Origin: Elusimicrobiota bacterium
GTDB lineage: Bacteria > Elusimicrobiota > Elusimicrobia > Elusimicrobiales > UBA9959
Assembly (NCBI GenBank): GCA_026388155.1
Contig: JAPLKI010000022.1
Coordinates: forward strand, 248,001 to 312,000
Reading direction: 5' to 3'
Length of the DNA: 64,000 bases
Below the pieces are notes generated by a model, which saw only the letters and a list, made by a program, of their open reading frames with translations, was not told the DNA's origin and made no database searches. The position numbers and the translations under genes were made by a program. Numbering within the stretch: position 1 is the first letter of the stretch; the number at the start of each line of letters is the position of its first letter. This document shows, piece by piece, positions 50,731-62,700 of the stretch.

Positions 50731-53700
50731 ACTTGGAGCGCATGGCAAAACATATCGGGCGGGGCGCAAACCCAGAACAACCCGCGCCTGCGGTGGTCTG
50801 GTTGGCGCAATAATGCCGGCGGCTTGGACCTGGCCTGGCACGGCTATGACGGGATTTCATCCACCGCCACGATACGCGTTCTTCACGATCCGGCGGTGCT
50901 GATGTCCCCAGGCTGGACCGCAGCTTCCTGGCCTAAGCCCGCCGGCTGCGGCTACAGCGTTGATGTAACAAAAGGCGGCACCGGCAGCTACACCTCCATA
51001 CAGGCGGCCATAAATGCGCTGACAATTACCTTAAATACTCCGACCTGTGTGGTTATACGGGATACGGAAACTTATTCGGAGCAAGTGACGGTGCAGGGGT
51101 TTGCTAACAACGGGTATCGGCTGAAGATAATGGCGGACCCGACTTTTGTCAGTTCGGCGCCCGCTGTAAATCCGCCTATGCTTTCCACGGCGGCGTTCCA
51201 GATAATGAACGACAGCGTGACCGTGCAGGGGATTAATGTTATTTCCACGAATACTGTGGCTTACGGCATATTGGCCTCGTCGGCTTCGGTAAATATCTCA
51301 AGTGTTAATGTGATTTCAGGTGAGAAGATTTTGACTGCGGGTATTGCGGTTTCGAGCTATAGCACGGTGTCATATTCAAGCATTACTGTACAATCTGCCA
51401 ATGGGCTGAAGATTACCGGCTCAAACAGCGAAGTGTCTTTCAGCACCATTACTAATAACACCGTCGCCTATTCCGCCCTCTTGATATTTAATAATTCCGA
51501 CTCCAATATTGTGACGCATTCCTATATCTCCAATCCGTCGGGAACCGGCGTGTCCCTGGTCACTGGCGCGGATTACAACACCATCTCTGATTCCACCATG
51601 ACCAGCAATGGCACTACCGCCGGTAATTATGCGCTTTATATCCTTAATTCCGCCACCAACACCATAGCTGATTCTTATATCCAGGGTTCTACGGCGGCTT
51701 ACATCAGCGGCTCCACCGGGACCATTCTCAACTCGAGCGTCTTCGTTGCCACTAACACCACTGGCGTAGCCCTCTGGTTTGCCGGGGGCAACGTGAATCT
51801 GGCGCTTTCTTCAAGCACGTTCAGCGGCGGCTCGCAGGGCGCGGGCATTTATCTGGACGAGAATAATTCCGGCGTTATTAATCTTTCCTCTAATACCATA
51901 AGTGGCGGCAAGTTCGGGGTGAATATAGCCACACAATCGGCGGGAACGACGCTTTCAATTGCCAGCATGACTTTCCAAAGCCTCACCGCAGGCGCAACGG
52001 CCATCAATTTCCTGGGCGGGCAGTTTGTCTTAACTTTTCCTAAGGTTGCGTTTAACTCCGCGAACATCACCGTGAATGTGAACGGCAGTTCCCTGGCCTC
52101 AGGGTCGCGCATCACCATGCGGCAATTCGCCGGCCCAAGAAGCGGCCCTGCTTACGAAAACGACCCTGTCGGCTACGTGGATTGGCCAATTGCCAGCGCG
52201 AAATCCGGTCCCTGGTCCGACCCCGACACATGGGATTCCGGGACAGTTCCCACCTCTGCCAACGCCGTCACCATTGCCGCGGGGCATACTATCACTATAG
52301 ATATTATGACCGCAGTTTCATCCACTACAACTATTAACGGGATATTGCAAGCCAGCCGGGAGGTTAGCTCAAACTGGACTTTGACGGGTGGCGATATTAA
52401 TGTGAATGCGGGGGGGACGCTTGACTACGGCAATGAGGGTAACACCATTCCAACAACAATTAATGCCCAACTGGTGCTGGCTTCGGGCACTTATGCCGGG
52501 CAGTACGGGCTTATCATTAACAATGGCGGCAACTTCACCGTGCGGGGTTCCACTAAAACGCCGTACGCGTTCGCCAGCGCCAGTATCGGCGCGACGGACA
52601 CCAACCTGAAGGTCTACGGCTCCACCTCCACCGACGGCTGGCAGGCGGGGGATGTTATTACCATAGGCCCGACCAACGGCAACGGGGTCGCCACCACCTC
52701 AAGCCGCATTATTACAAGCGTGGACCATACCGGGGGCTCCAACACCGTCAGTTGGTCGGTTGCGGAGCCGCTGGACACGGCCCGGACGCTGTCTTCCACC
52801 AGCCCCATCATTGTGGGTAATCTCACGCGCAATGTTTTGGTACAGTCGTCGGGCACTGATGTTAACAGCAACAGCGCCTATATCCGGAATCTGGCGCAGA
52901 ACGCCACAAGTTTCTCGCTTACTTTGGGCGAGTTTGCTTACCTTGGCACTAACGCCGCCGGAAAATACGGTATAACCTTTAATGACTCCCTGACACACGG
53001 CTCAATTTCCAGCTCCACCGTCCGCAATGGCTACGATGGAATATTCCTCAACGCCTCTTCCACAAACATCCTTACCGGGAATAACCTTTACGCCAATTCA
53101 ATCGGCATTTGGCTCGCCGGGTCCTCCAGCAATACCCTGACCGGAAATAATTCCTACTCCAATACAGCCGTGGGCATTTACCTCAATGGCTCATTCAACA
53201 ACACCCTGACCGGGAACAATTCCTATTCCAATTTAACAAGCATCGGCGGCGGAATTTATCTCTATGGCTCCAATAATAACACCCTGACCGGGAACAATTC
53301 CTACTGCAATGCCATAAGCGCCGGCGGCGGCATTTATCTTTATGGCTCCAATAACATCCTGACGGGGAACAATTCCTACTCCAATTCAAGCGACGGCATT
53401 TACTTCGAGTCAGCTTCCTCCAGCAACACCCTCACCGGGAACAATTTCTACTCCAATTCCTACGGCATTTACCTCTCCGGCTCCAATAATAACACACTGA
53501 CCCGGAATAATTCTTACTCCAATTCACAGCCAGGAATTTACCTTGCCAGCTCCAACAACACCCTGACCGGGAACAACTTCTACTCCAATTCAAGCTACGG
53601 CATTTGGCTCTGGAACGCCTCTAATAACACCCTGACCGGGAACAATATCTACTCCAATTCCTACGGCATTCGCGCCGGCAATTCATCCGGCAACACCGTT

Positions 53701-56700
53701 GTCGGCGGCAATATAGGCTACAGCGCCGCAGGCGACAGTTTGAATAATACTACCGCCGAGATATTTTTTGAACCAGGCGGAACTGCCGAAACCATGGTAC
53801 TTAAAGGCGTGAGGATCAACCCTTTGGCCGGCGTCTCCGCGGACGGTATGGATGTGGACGGGGCTTCGCTTATCTCTTATAACCAGGACTTTGATACGGG
53901 TACGGTGCATATATGGGGTAATTATCGGCTGGCTGGCTCCACGCTGACGCTGGACTATACTTCGCGGCTATATGTCTCCACCAATACCGCTCCTAAGCTG
54001 ATGCGGGGCGTGGGGCATTCCATCACGGCTGTTGCCACTGACGATGCGGCGACGCTCTCGGAGCTTATAACGGTTAAGCACACCGGCGGCAATTCCTGGA
54101 CCGTCACGGGTTCATCTTCAGGCGTACTGGGAACATTCACTCAGAGTATCTCCGGTTATCACGACTTTGCGGACAGCAGCAAGGTGCATTTCAGGCTCAC
54201 GGTGGGCGGCACGCTGAATGTGGACGATATGCTGGATTTTGTGACCGTAGCCGCCTCAAACGACGTCAACCGCCAGAAAAAACTGCTATTTGGCCCGGCG
54301 GCTTCTTCTTTCAACAATGGCCGCTCAAAACTGGAAGTGGATTTAGCGGGCGGCATAGTCCTGCGTGGAACAACCGACGGCAGCTTCCCCACAATTGTGG
54401 ATTGGCTAAGTTCCGCCTCCACCTACTACACTTTTGTGGACTCGGGCGCTTTCACCGCCGTTTACTCTACATTCACCAACATGGACCCGGCCGGCATACA
54501 GCTATCGGGAAATAAGGGCGTGGCTATTTCATCTTCCGCCTTTGACTTGGCGGGCCAGGGAACATCTTCCACCGGCGCTTACATTACGGTCAGAGATTTA
54601 ACCAGCGCCGCCACATTTTACGGCCTTACCTTTAACAATACGCGGCCCAATACCCAGCTTTATAATGTGTATGTGGAAGGGAACAATCCCAGCCTTAACT
54701 GGGTTATGCGGAACTGGCAGGGCGCTAATGCGGGCGGGACAAACGACTATGACCCCGGAAACAAAGTAAAGTGGCTGCCTGCCGAACCTATTGCCGCGCA
54801 GCCCGCATTTAGCGCGGTTTTTGTTTCCAGCATTACGGCCCGGTGGAACGCTGCCGGCAACGAACCCGGAACCATTTACAACCTTGAAGCTTCCTCCGGC
54901 GTATTTCCTAACTATTACACGGGGAACAAAAGCTCCGCCACTTACGCCACCCAGGCTGTTGTTGAAAACATGGAGTCTAACACTACCTATTATTTCAGGG
55001 TTAACGCGGTAATGGCGTCCACATCCGCTTACGCAGATCTGGGTTCCACCTCAACTCTGGCAAACCAGGTCACGGGAGGGCAGTTCCAAAATATTTATTA
55101 TTCGAGCGTAACGGTGAACTGGCTTTCTTTCCCCGCCTCGCCTTCTTCTTCCGCCTGCGAAGGTTATATGGTTCAGGCTTCCACCGCTTCCGACTTTTCC
55201 GGTGTTTTGGCTTCTTCCAATACCCTATCCCCTGTGCTCTCTACTCTAACCGTTTCGGGGCTTTCCAGCGGGACGACTTATTATTTCAGGGTGGGGAGCC
55301 TTAACTGGGGAGGCGCGGCGAATTATGTGAACACAGGCTCCACTCAGACTAAATGGGGAATGGTAAATAATATTACCGGCACGCCCCTGTCGCCAGGCGC
55401 CATTACCTGGTCCTGGGATTCTCTGCCGGAGGCCCGTGCATATAATGTGTACCAGACTTCCGATATGGCATCGCCGGTATCGCAGTCAGTCAATAGCTTT
55501 ACCCAGACCGGCTTATCCACCAACACGGCATACGGAGTGATAGTAGCGATGGTGGATGAGGTAGGGCAAGAAGGCCCCCTCTCCGACGCGGTAACAAGCT
55601 ATACGCTGGTGGAAACGCCTACCAAAATTTACTTTGACGAGGTGTCCAGCAACGCGATAACGGCCGCGGCTTATGCTGCCACACCTGCGTTTACCGGGCT
55701 TGATAGTGGTCTATCCGGCGTGAATATTTCCACAAGCGGGACATATGCGCAACCCTGGCGGAACGGTGATAAATGGGTAACCAAAGCGAGAATGCCCACG
55801 GCGCGTGGCGCATTTGCTGCCGGAACAATAGGCGGCAAGCTGTATGCCGTGGGGGGGAGTTCCGATGGTAGTAATTTCTTGAATACCAACGAGGAGTATG
55901 ACCCCGCGAGTAATACGTGGATTGCAAAAGCAGTAATGCCTACAGCCCGGGTTCAGTTGGGTGCGGGAATAATAGGCGGCAAGCTGTATGCTGTGGGCGG
56001 GTGGAATGGAACCAACTTGAATACCAACGAGGAATACGACCCTGCAGGCAATACGTGGAGTACCAAAGCGGTAATGTCCACGGCCCGGTGGGATTTATCT
56101 GTCGGAGTAATAGGTGGTAAGCTATATGTCGTGGGGGGATGGAATAATAGTTCTTTCTTTAATACCAATGAAGAGTATGATCCGGCGGCCAATACATGGG
56201 TGATAAAAACAGCAATGCCCACGGCTCGTGATGTATTTGCTGTCGGAGTAATCGGCGGCAAGCTATATGCCGTGGGGGGGTGGAATGGCGCACACTTAAA
56301 CACCAATGAAGAGTATGACCCCGCGGCCAATACCTGGGCGACCAAAAAGGTGATGCCCACCGCCCGTCGGTTTTTGGCAGCCGGGGTAATAGGCGGTAAG
56401 CTATATGCCGTGGGGGGGGATATTAATTGGGTTAATTTAAATATCAATGAAGAGTATGACCCAGGATCCAATACCTGGGTTACAAAAGTGGTAATGCCTA
56501 CAGTCCGTCATAATTTCTCTGTCGGAGTAATAGGCGGCAAGCTGTATGCTGTGGGTGGGGAATACTTGAATACCAACGAAGAATATGACTCCGGCGTGGC
56601 TTCAACTTTCACCGCGCTGATGCCGAACACGCAGTATTTCTTTAAAGCTAAAGCCCGAAATGCCTTGGGCGTGGAGACTGGGGACATTACGCTTTCAACC

Positions 56701-59700
56701 TATACGCTGGCCGCTGTGCCTGGCGCCGCAACGCCGGCGTATCCCACAGTAAGCTCCAACTCCGTAACGGTTAACTGGACCCAAAGCACAAATCCAACGG
56801 GCGTTACTTTATACCGGGCACAGGCGTCCACAGATTCCGCTTTCGGACTGGTGGCGGCGTCATCCGATACATATAACCTCAACGCGGTATTCCCCGGCCT
56901 TTCGCCCAACACCACCTATTATGCCCGTGTCGCCGCCATAAGCTTAAACGGAATAATAACGGATTACAAAGCGCTCGGCTCAACTATAACCTGGGTGGAA
57001 ACGCCGACGAGGATTTACTTTGACGAGGTATCCAGTACCGCCATAACGGCCGCGGCCTATGCCGCCAACCCCGCGTTTACCGGGCTTGATGTTGGTCTGT
57101 CCGGTGTGGCGGTGGCCATTAACAACGTATATAAGCCCTGGCAGAACGGCAATAAATGGACGATGAAAACAGGAATGTCCGCCGCGCGGCATGGTTTGGC
57201 AGGAGGGGCTATCGGCGGCAAACTATATGTGGTGGGGGGATTGAATGTGACGGGCTACTTGAATACCAACGAGGAATATGACCCGGTAGCGAATACGTGG
57301 TTGCCTAAAGCGGCAATGCCCACTCCCAGGGAGATTTTGACAGCCGGAGTAATAGGCGGAAAACTCTATATGGTTGGGGGAAATAACGGGACTCCCATGA
57401 ATACCAATGAGGAGTATGACCCCGCAGCCAATACCTGGAGTACAAAAGCGGTGATGCCAACTGCCCGTAAATTTTTAACAGCCGGTGTAATAAACGGCAA
57501 GCTATATGTGGTGGGGGGTACTAATGGAAGCTGGCTGAATACCAACGAAGAATATGACCCGGCGGCCAATACCTGGGCGACTAAAGCGGCAATGCCCACG
57601 GCCCGTGGAACATTCGCGTCCGGTGTAATAAGCGGCAAGTTATATGCGGTGGGTGGGACTAACGGGAGTGCTAACTTAAATAAAAATGAAGAGTATGACC
57701 CCCCCAACGATACCTGGGTGACAAAAGCGGCGATGCCCACGGTTCGCGATGATTTGTCAGCCGGCGTAATAGGCGGCAAGCTGTATGCGGTGGGCGGAAA
57801 CAATGGCTCTCTTTTGAATACCAACGAGGAATATGATCCTGTGTCCGGCACATGGATTACAAAAGCGGTAATGTCCACTGCTCGTAATTATTTATTTGCC
57901 AGTGCAGCAGGCGGCAGGTTGTATGTGCTTGGGGGAAATGATGGTGTTAATGACTTGAACAATAACGAAGAATACGACCCCGGTGTGGCGTCGTCGTTTA
58001 CCGCTTTGACGCCCAACACGCAGTATTTCTTCAAAGCCAAGGCCCGTAATGCTCTGGGCGCTGAGACCGCCGAATTGGTCGGGTTTTCCACCTATACGCT
58101 GGCCGCTGTGCCTGGCGCCGCAACGCCGGTATTTACTGGCGTAAGCTCAAGAGCCGTTACGGTTAACTGGACGCAGAGTGATAATCCCGTCGGAACCATA
58201 TATAATCTCCAAATCTCTACGGCCTTGGATTTTTCGGTTATCAATTCGTCGGGGCAGGTATCCGGTATCCAGTATCCAGTAACCGGTTTGTATCCCAATA
58301 CAACTTACTATGCGCGCGTGGCGGCCATAAACCACGATGGGTTAATAACGGATTACAAAGCGCTCGGCTCAACCATGACCTGGGTGGAAACGCCGACATC
58401 AATTTATTTTGACGAGATAACCACCAATTCAATAACCGCTTCCGGCTACGCCGCCACACCCGCGTTCACCGGGCTAGATGTCGGTCTGTCCGGCGTTGCG
58501 GTGGCCATAAACGACGCATATAAACCCTGGCGCAACGGCAATAAATGGACGACAAAAGCGGTGATCCCAACGCCCCGTAATAAATTATCTATTGGAGTAA
58601 TAGGCGGCAAGCTGTATGCCGTGGGTGGAGGAGTTGGTGGTAGCTACTTTAATACTAACGAAGAGTATGATCCTGCGAGCAATACCTGGAGTACAAAAGC
58701 TGTAATGCCCACAGCCCGCCGCGGATTATCAGTTGGAGTAATAGGCCCCAAGCTGTATGCGGTGGGGGGACAGGATAGTAGTGGTTACTTGAATGCCAAC
58801 GAGGAGTATGATCCTGCATCCAATACCTGGGCCACAAAAACGGTAATGCCGACATCACGTGGCGCTTTATCAATGGGGGTAATAAGTGGCAAGCTGTATG
58901 CAATAGGAGGCATAGGCGGAAGCGAAAATGAAAACGAAGAGTATAACCCCGCAACAAATACCTGGGTGACCAAAGCTGTAATGCTTACGGCCCGTGCTGA
59001 GTTATCTGCGGGAGTAATAGATGGCAAGTTATATGCCGTGGGGGGATCGGGCGGTAGTCTCAACGAGGAATATGACCCCGTGTCCAATACGTGGGTGACA
59101 AAGGCGGCAATGCCCACGATCCGTACTGGTTTGTCAGCCGGAGTAATCGGCGGCAAGCTGTATGCTATAGGGGGAAGCAGTGTCACTGGTATTTGCTTGA
59201 CTACCAATGAAGAATATGACCCTGCGGCAAATACGTGGAATACAAAAACGGCAATGCCGACGGCCCGATATATGATGTCGGGTGCAGTAATAGGCGGCAA
59301 GCTGTATACCGTAGGGGGTGATAATGGCAGCAGTTACTTAAATGTTAACGAAGAGTACGACCCCGGCGTGGCGTCGTCGTTTACCGCGCTGACACCGAAC
59401 ACGCAGTATTTCTTTAAAGCTAAGGCCCGAAATGCCCTGGGCGCGGAGACCGGGGAAATTACGCTTTCAACCTATACACTGGCCGCTATCCCAAGCACCG
59501 CAACGCCGTCGTTTACGGGCGTAAGCTCAAGAGCCGTTACGGTTAACTGGACACAAAGCGCCAATCCCGACGGGACGATGTACTATGCCCAGCTCTCCAC
59601 CGCGTCCGATTTTTCGGCGATTTCCGGTTCTTCTACAACCAGCAACTATCAACTAACAACCAGCAACCTCCTCCCCAACACCACCTATTATGCGCGTGTT

Positions 59701-62700
59701 GCGGCTATAAATCACGATGGGTTAATAACGGATTACAAAACTCTCGGCTCAACCATGACCTGGGTGGAACCTCCGACATCAATTTACTTTGACGAAGTAT
59801 CCAGCAATTCAATAACCGCTTCCGGCTACGCGGCCACACCAGCCTTCACCGGGCTTGATGTCGGTTTGTCCGGCGTGACGGTTGCCATGAATAACGCATA
59901 TCAACCCTGGCGGAACGGGAATAAATGGACGGTTAAAGCGGGAATGCCGACGCAACGGGATGGTGTATCCGGGGGGGTAATAGGCGGCAAACTATATGCG
60001 GTGGGGGGATCTAATGGGCTGGGTGTTTTGAATATTAATGAGGAGTATGATCCCGTCGCCAACACCTGGGTGACAAAAACTGTAATGTCCACAGCCCGTA
60101 TGTGGTTATCAGCAGGAGTAATAGACGGTAAGCTGTATGCAATGGGGGGCTCCCCCGATGGCAGCAGCCCCTTGAATATCAACGAGGAATATGACCCGGC
60201 GTCTAATACCTGGGTGACAAAAGCGGTGATCCCAACGGCCCGTTATACTTTCTCGGTCGGAGCGCTCGGCAATAAGTTATATGCGGTGGGAGGCTCTCCC
60301 GATGGCGGCAGTTCCTTGAATACCAATGAAGAGTATGACCCGGCCGCGAATACGTGGAGGATTAGGGCCGTTATGCCGACCTCCCGTAATGGTTTGTCTG
60401 TCGGAGTAATCGGCGGCAAGCTGTATGTAGTGGGAGGATGGAGTGGGGGTGCTCCATCCTTTAATACGAATGAGGAATATGATCCGGTGTTCAATACCTG
60501 GGCAGCCAAAGCGGCAATGCCCACGGCCCGCACCGGTTTGTCGGCGGGAGTGATAGGAGGCAAACTGTATGCCGTGGGCGGAACTTTCAACGGCAGCAGT
60601 TTCTTTACTGCCAACGAGGAATACGACCCTGCGTCCAATACCTGGACGACAAAAGCGGTAATGACCACCGCCCGTTGTAATTTTTTTCTCGGAGTAAAAT
60701 CCGGCAAATTGTATGCGCTGGGGGGATTTAATAGCAGCTATTCGAATGCCAACGAAGAATACGACCCCGGCGTGGCTTCAACTTTCACCGCGTTGACGCC
60801 TAACACGCTTTATAATTTCAAAACCAAGGCCCGCAATGCCCTGGGCGTGGAGACCGGTGAAGTTACGCTTTCAACCTACACGCTGGCCGCTGTGCCTGGC
60901 GCCGCAACGCCGGCGTTTACAGGCGTAAGCTCAAATGCCGTTACGGTTAACTGGACCCAAAGCGCTAATCCCAGCGCCGTGACCTTATACCGGGCGCAGG
61001 CGTCCACAGATTCCGCTTTCGGATTGGTGATGGCGTCGTCCGATACATACAACCTCAATGCGGTATTGCCCGGCCTTTTGCCCAACACCACTTATTATGG
61101 CCGCGTGGCCGCCATAAGCATAAACGGAATAATAACGGCTTACAAAGCGCTCGGCTCAACCATGACCTGGGTGGAAACGCCGACGTCAATTTACTTTACC
61201 GAAATATCCAGCAATTCTATAACAGCCTCCGGCTACGCAGCCACGCCTGCGTTTAGCGGACTTGATGCCGGTTTGTCGGGCGTGGCGGTGGCTATAAACA
61301 ACGCATATAAACCTTGGCGGAACGGGAATATGTGGGCAACAAAAGCGCTCATGCCAACTGACCGTGGGCAATTGTCAACCGGGGTAATAGGCGGGAAGCT
61401 GTATGCCGTGGGGGGATGGAATGGAGCTAATTATTTAAATACCAATGAGGAATATGACCCCGTGTCCAATACCTGGGCGACAAAAGCAGTAATGCCCACG
61501 GCCCGTGATGGTTTGTCTGCGGGTGTAATAGGCGGTAAGCTGTATGCGGTGGGGGGGACGCCTCATAATAACGATAATCCCTTTAATACAAATGAAGAGT
61601 ATGATCCCGCATCCAATACTTGGACGACAAAGGCGGCAATGCCCACGGCTCGTGAGTTTTTGTCAGCCGGAGTAATAGGCGGCAAACTGTATGCCGTGGG
61701 GGGGGAAATTGGGAGTGGTTGGCTGAATACCGACGAGGAATATGACCCCGCGTCCAATACTTGGGCGACAAAAACGGTAATGCCCACTGCCCGTCGTTTT
61801 TTGTCGGCTGGCGTAATAAGCGGCAAGCTATATGTAGTGGGGGGATGGAATGGGAGTTACTTGCATACCAACGAGGAGTATGACCCTGTTGCTGATACGT
61901 GGAGTACAAAAGCTGCAATGCCGACGGCCCGTGAAGGTTTCTTTACTGGAATAGTAGGCGGCAAACTGTATGCCTTGGGGGGAAATGTTCCCAACCTGAA
62001 TACTAACGAGGAGTATGACCCCGCAGCCGATACCTGGAGTATAAAAGCTGTAATACCCGCACTCCGTGGTTTTGGTTCTGCGGAAATAATAGGCGGGAAG
62101 CTGTATGTCGTGGGGGGAGATAGTGGAGCTGGTACCTTGCATACAAACGAGGAATACGACCCCGGCGTGGCGTCTTCGTTTACGGCGTTGACACCCAACA
62201 TGTTGTACAGCTTCAAAGCCAAGGCCCGCAACGCGCTTGGCGTGGAGACCGGCGAAATTACGGTTTCAACATATACGCTTGCGGCTGTGGCCTTGCCGCA
62301 TACTGGAACGCCGCTTTTCGCCTCAATTGCCACTTCAACCATAATGGTTAATTGGTCCTCCGGCTCGGTTACCGGCGGGTTCAACGGCTCAGGTGCGAGT
62401 TATAAGATTCAGGTTTCATCGTTATCTGATTTTTCGGTAATTACATCCTCAAGTTTGGTATCCAGTATCCAGTATCCAGTATCCGGTCTTTCTGCAGATA
62501 CTACTTATTTTTTCCGGGCGCGGGCTTATAACACGGCGGGCGTTACCGATTATTCCTGGCTGGAGCTGGGCTCAACCTCAACATTAGCCGAGCAAGTTAC
62601 AGGCGTACAACTCACAAGTGTTATTCTTTCAAGCGCCACCATGATCTGGAACACTGTTACAGGCCAGGGCTACGCAGTTGAAGCCTCTACAGCCTCTGAT

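Larger units (their letters stand above)
55615..62290 (+). repeat. Five tandem FN3-kelch modules of gene B
   Basis: The module start motif recurs at 55633, 57019, 58408, 59788 and 61195 (spacings 1386, 1389, 1380, 1407 bp; FDEVSS in most, FTEISS in the last). By my count each ring again has exactly six kelch blades, closed by NEEYDPGVAS, then FTALTPNTQYFFKAKARNA. The units are closer to those of gene A than either is to the second-type ring at 44620, so A and B share a module ancestor. Confidence 0.85.

Noticed and set aside
39219-62384. A series of minus-strand open frames with recurring peptides such as SYSSLVF and PPTAYSLPPITP
   Set aside because: They lie exactly antisense to the kelch arrays and repeat with the blade period; the recurrence is a by-product of the plus-strand repeats. 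No starts with ribosome-binding sites.
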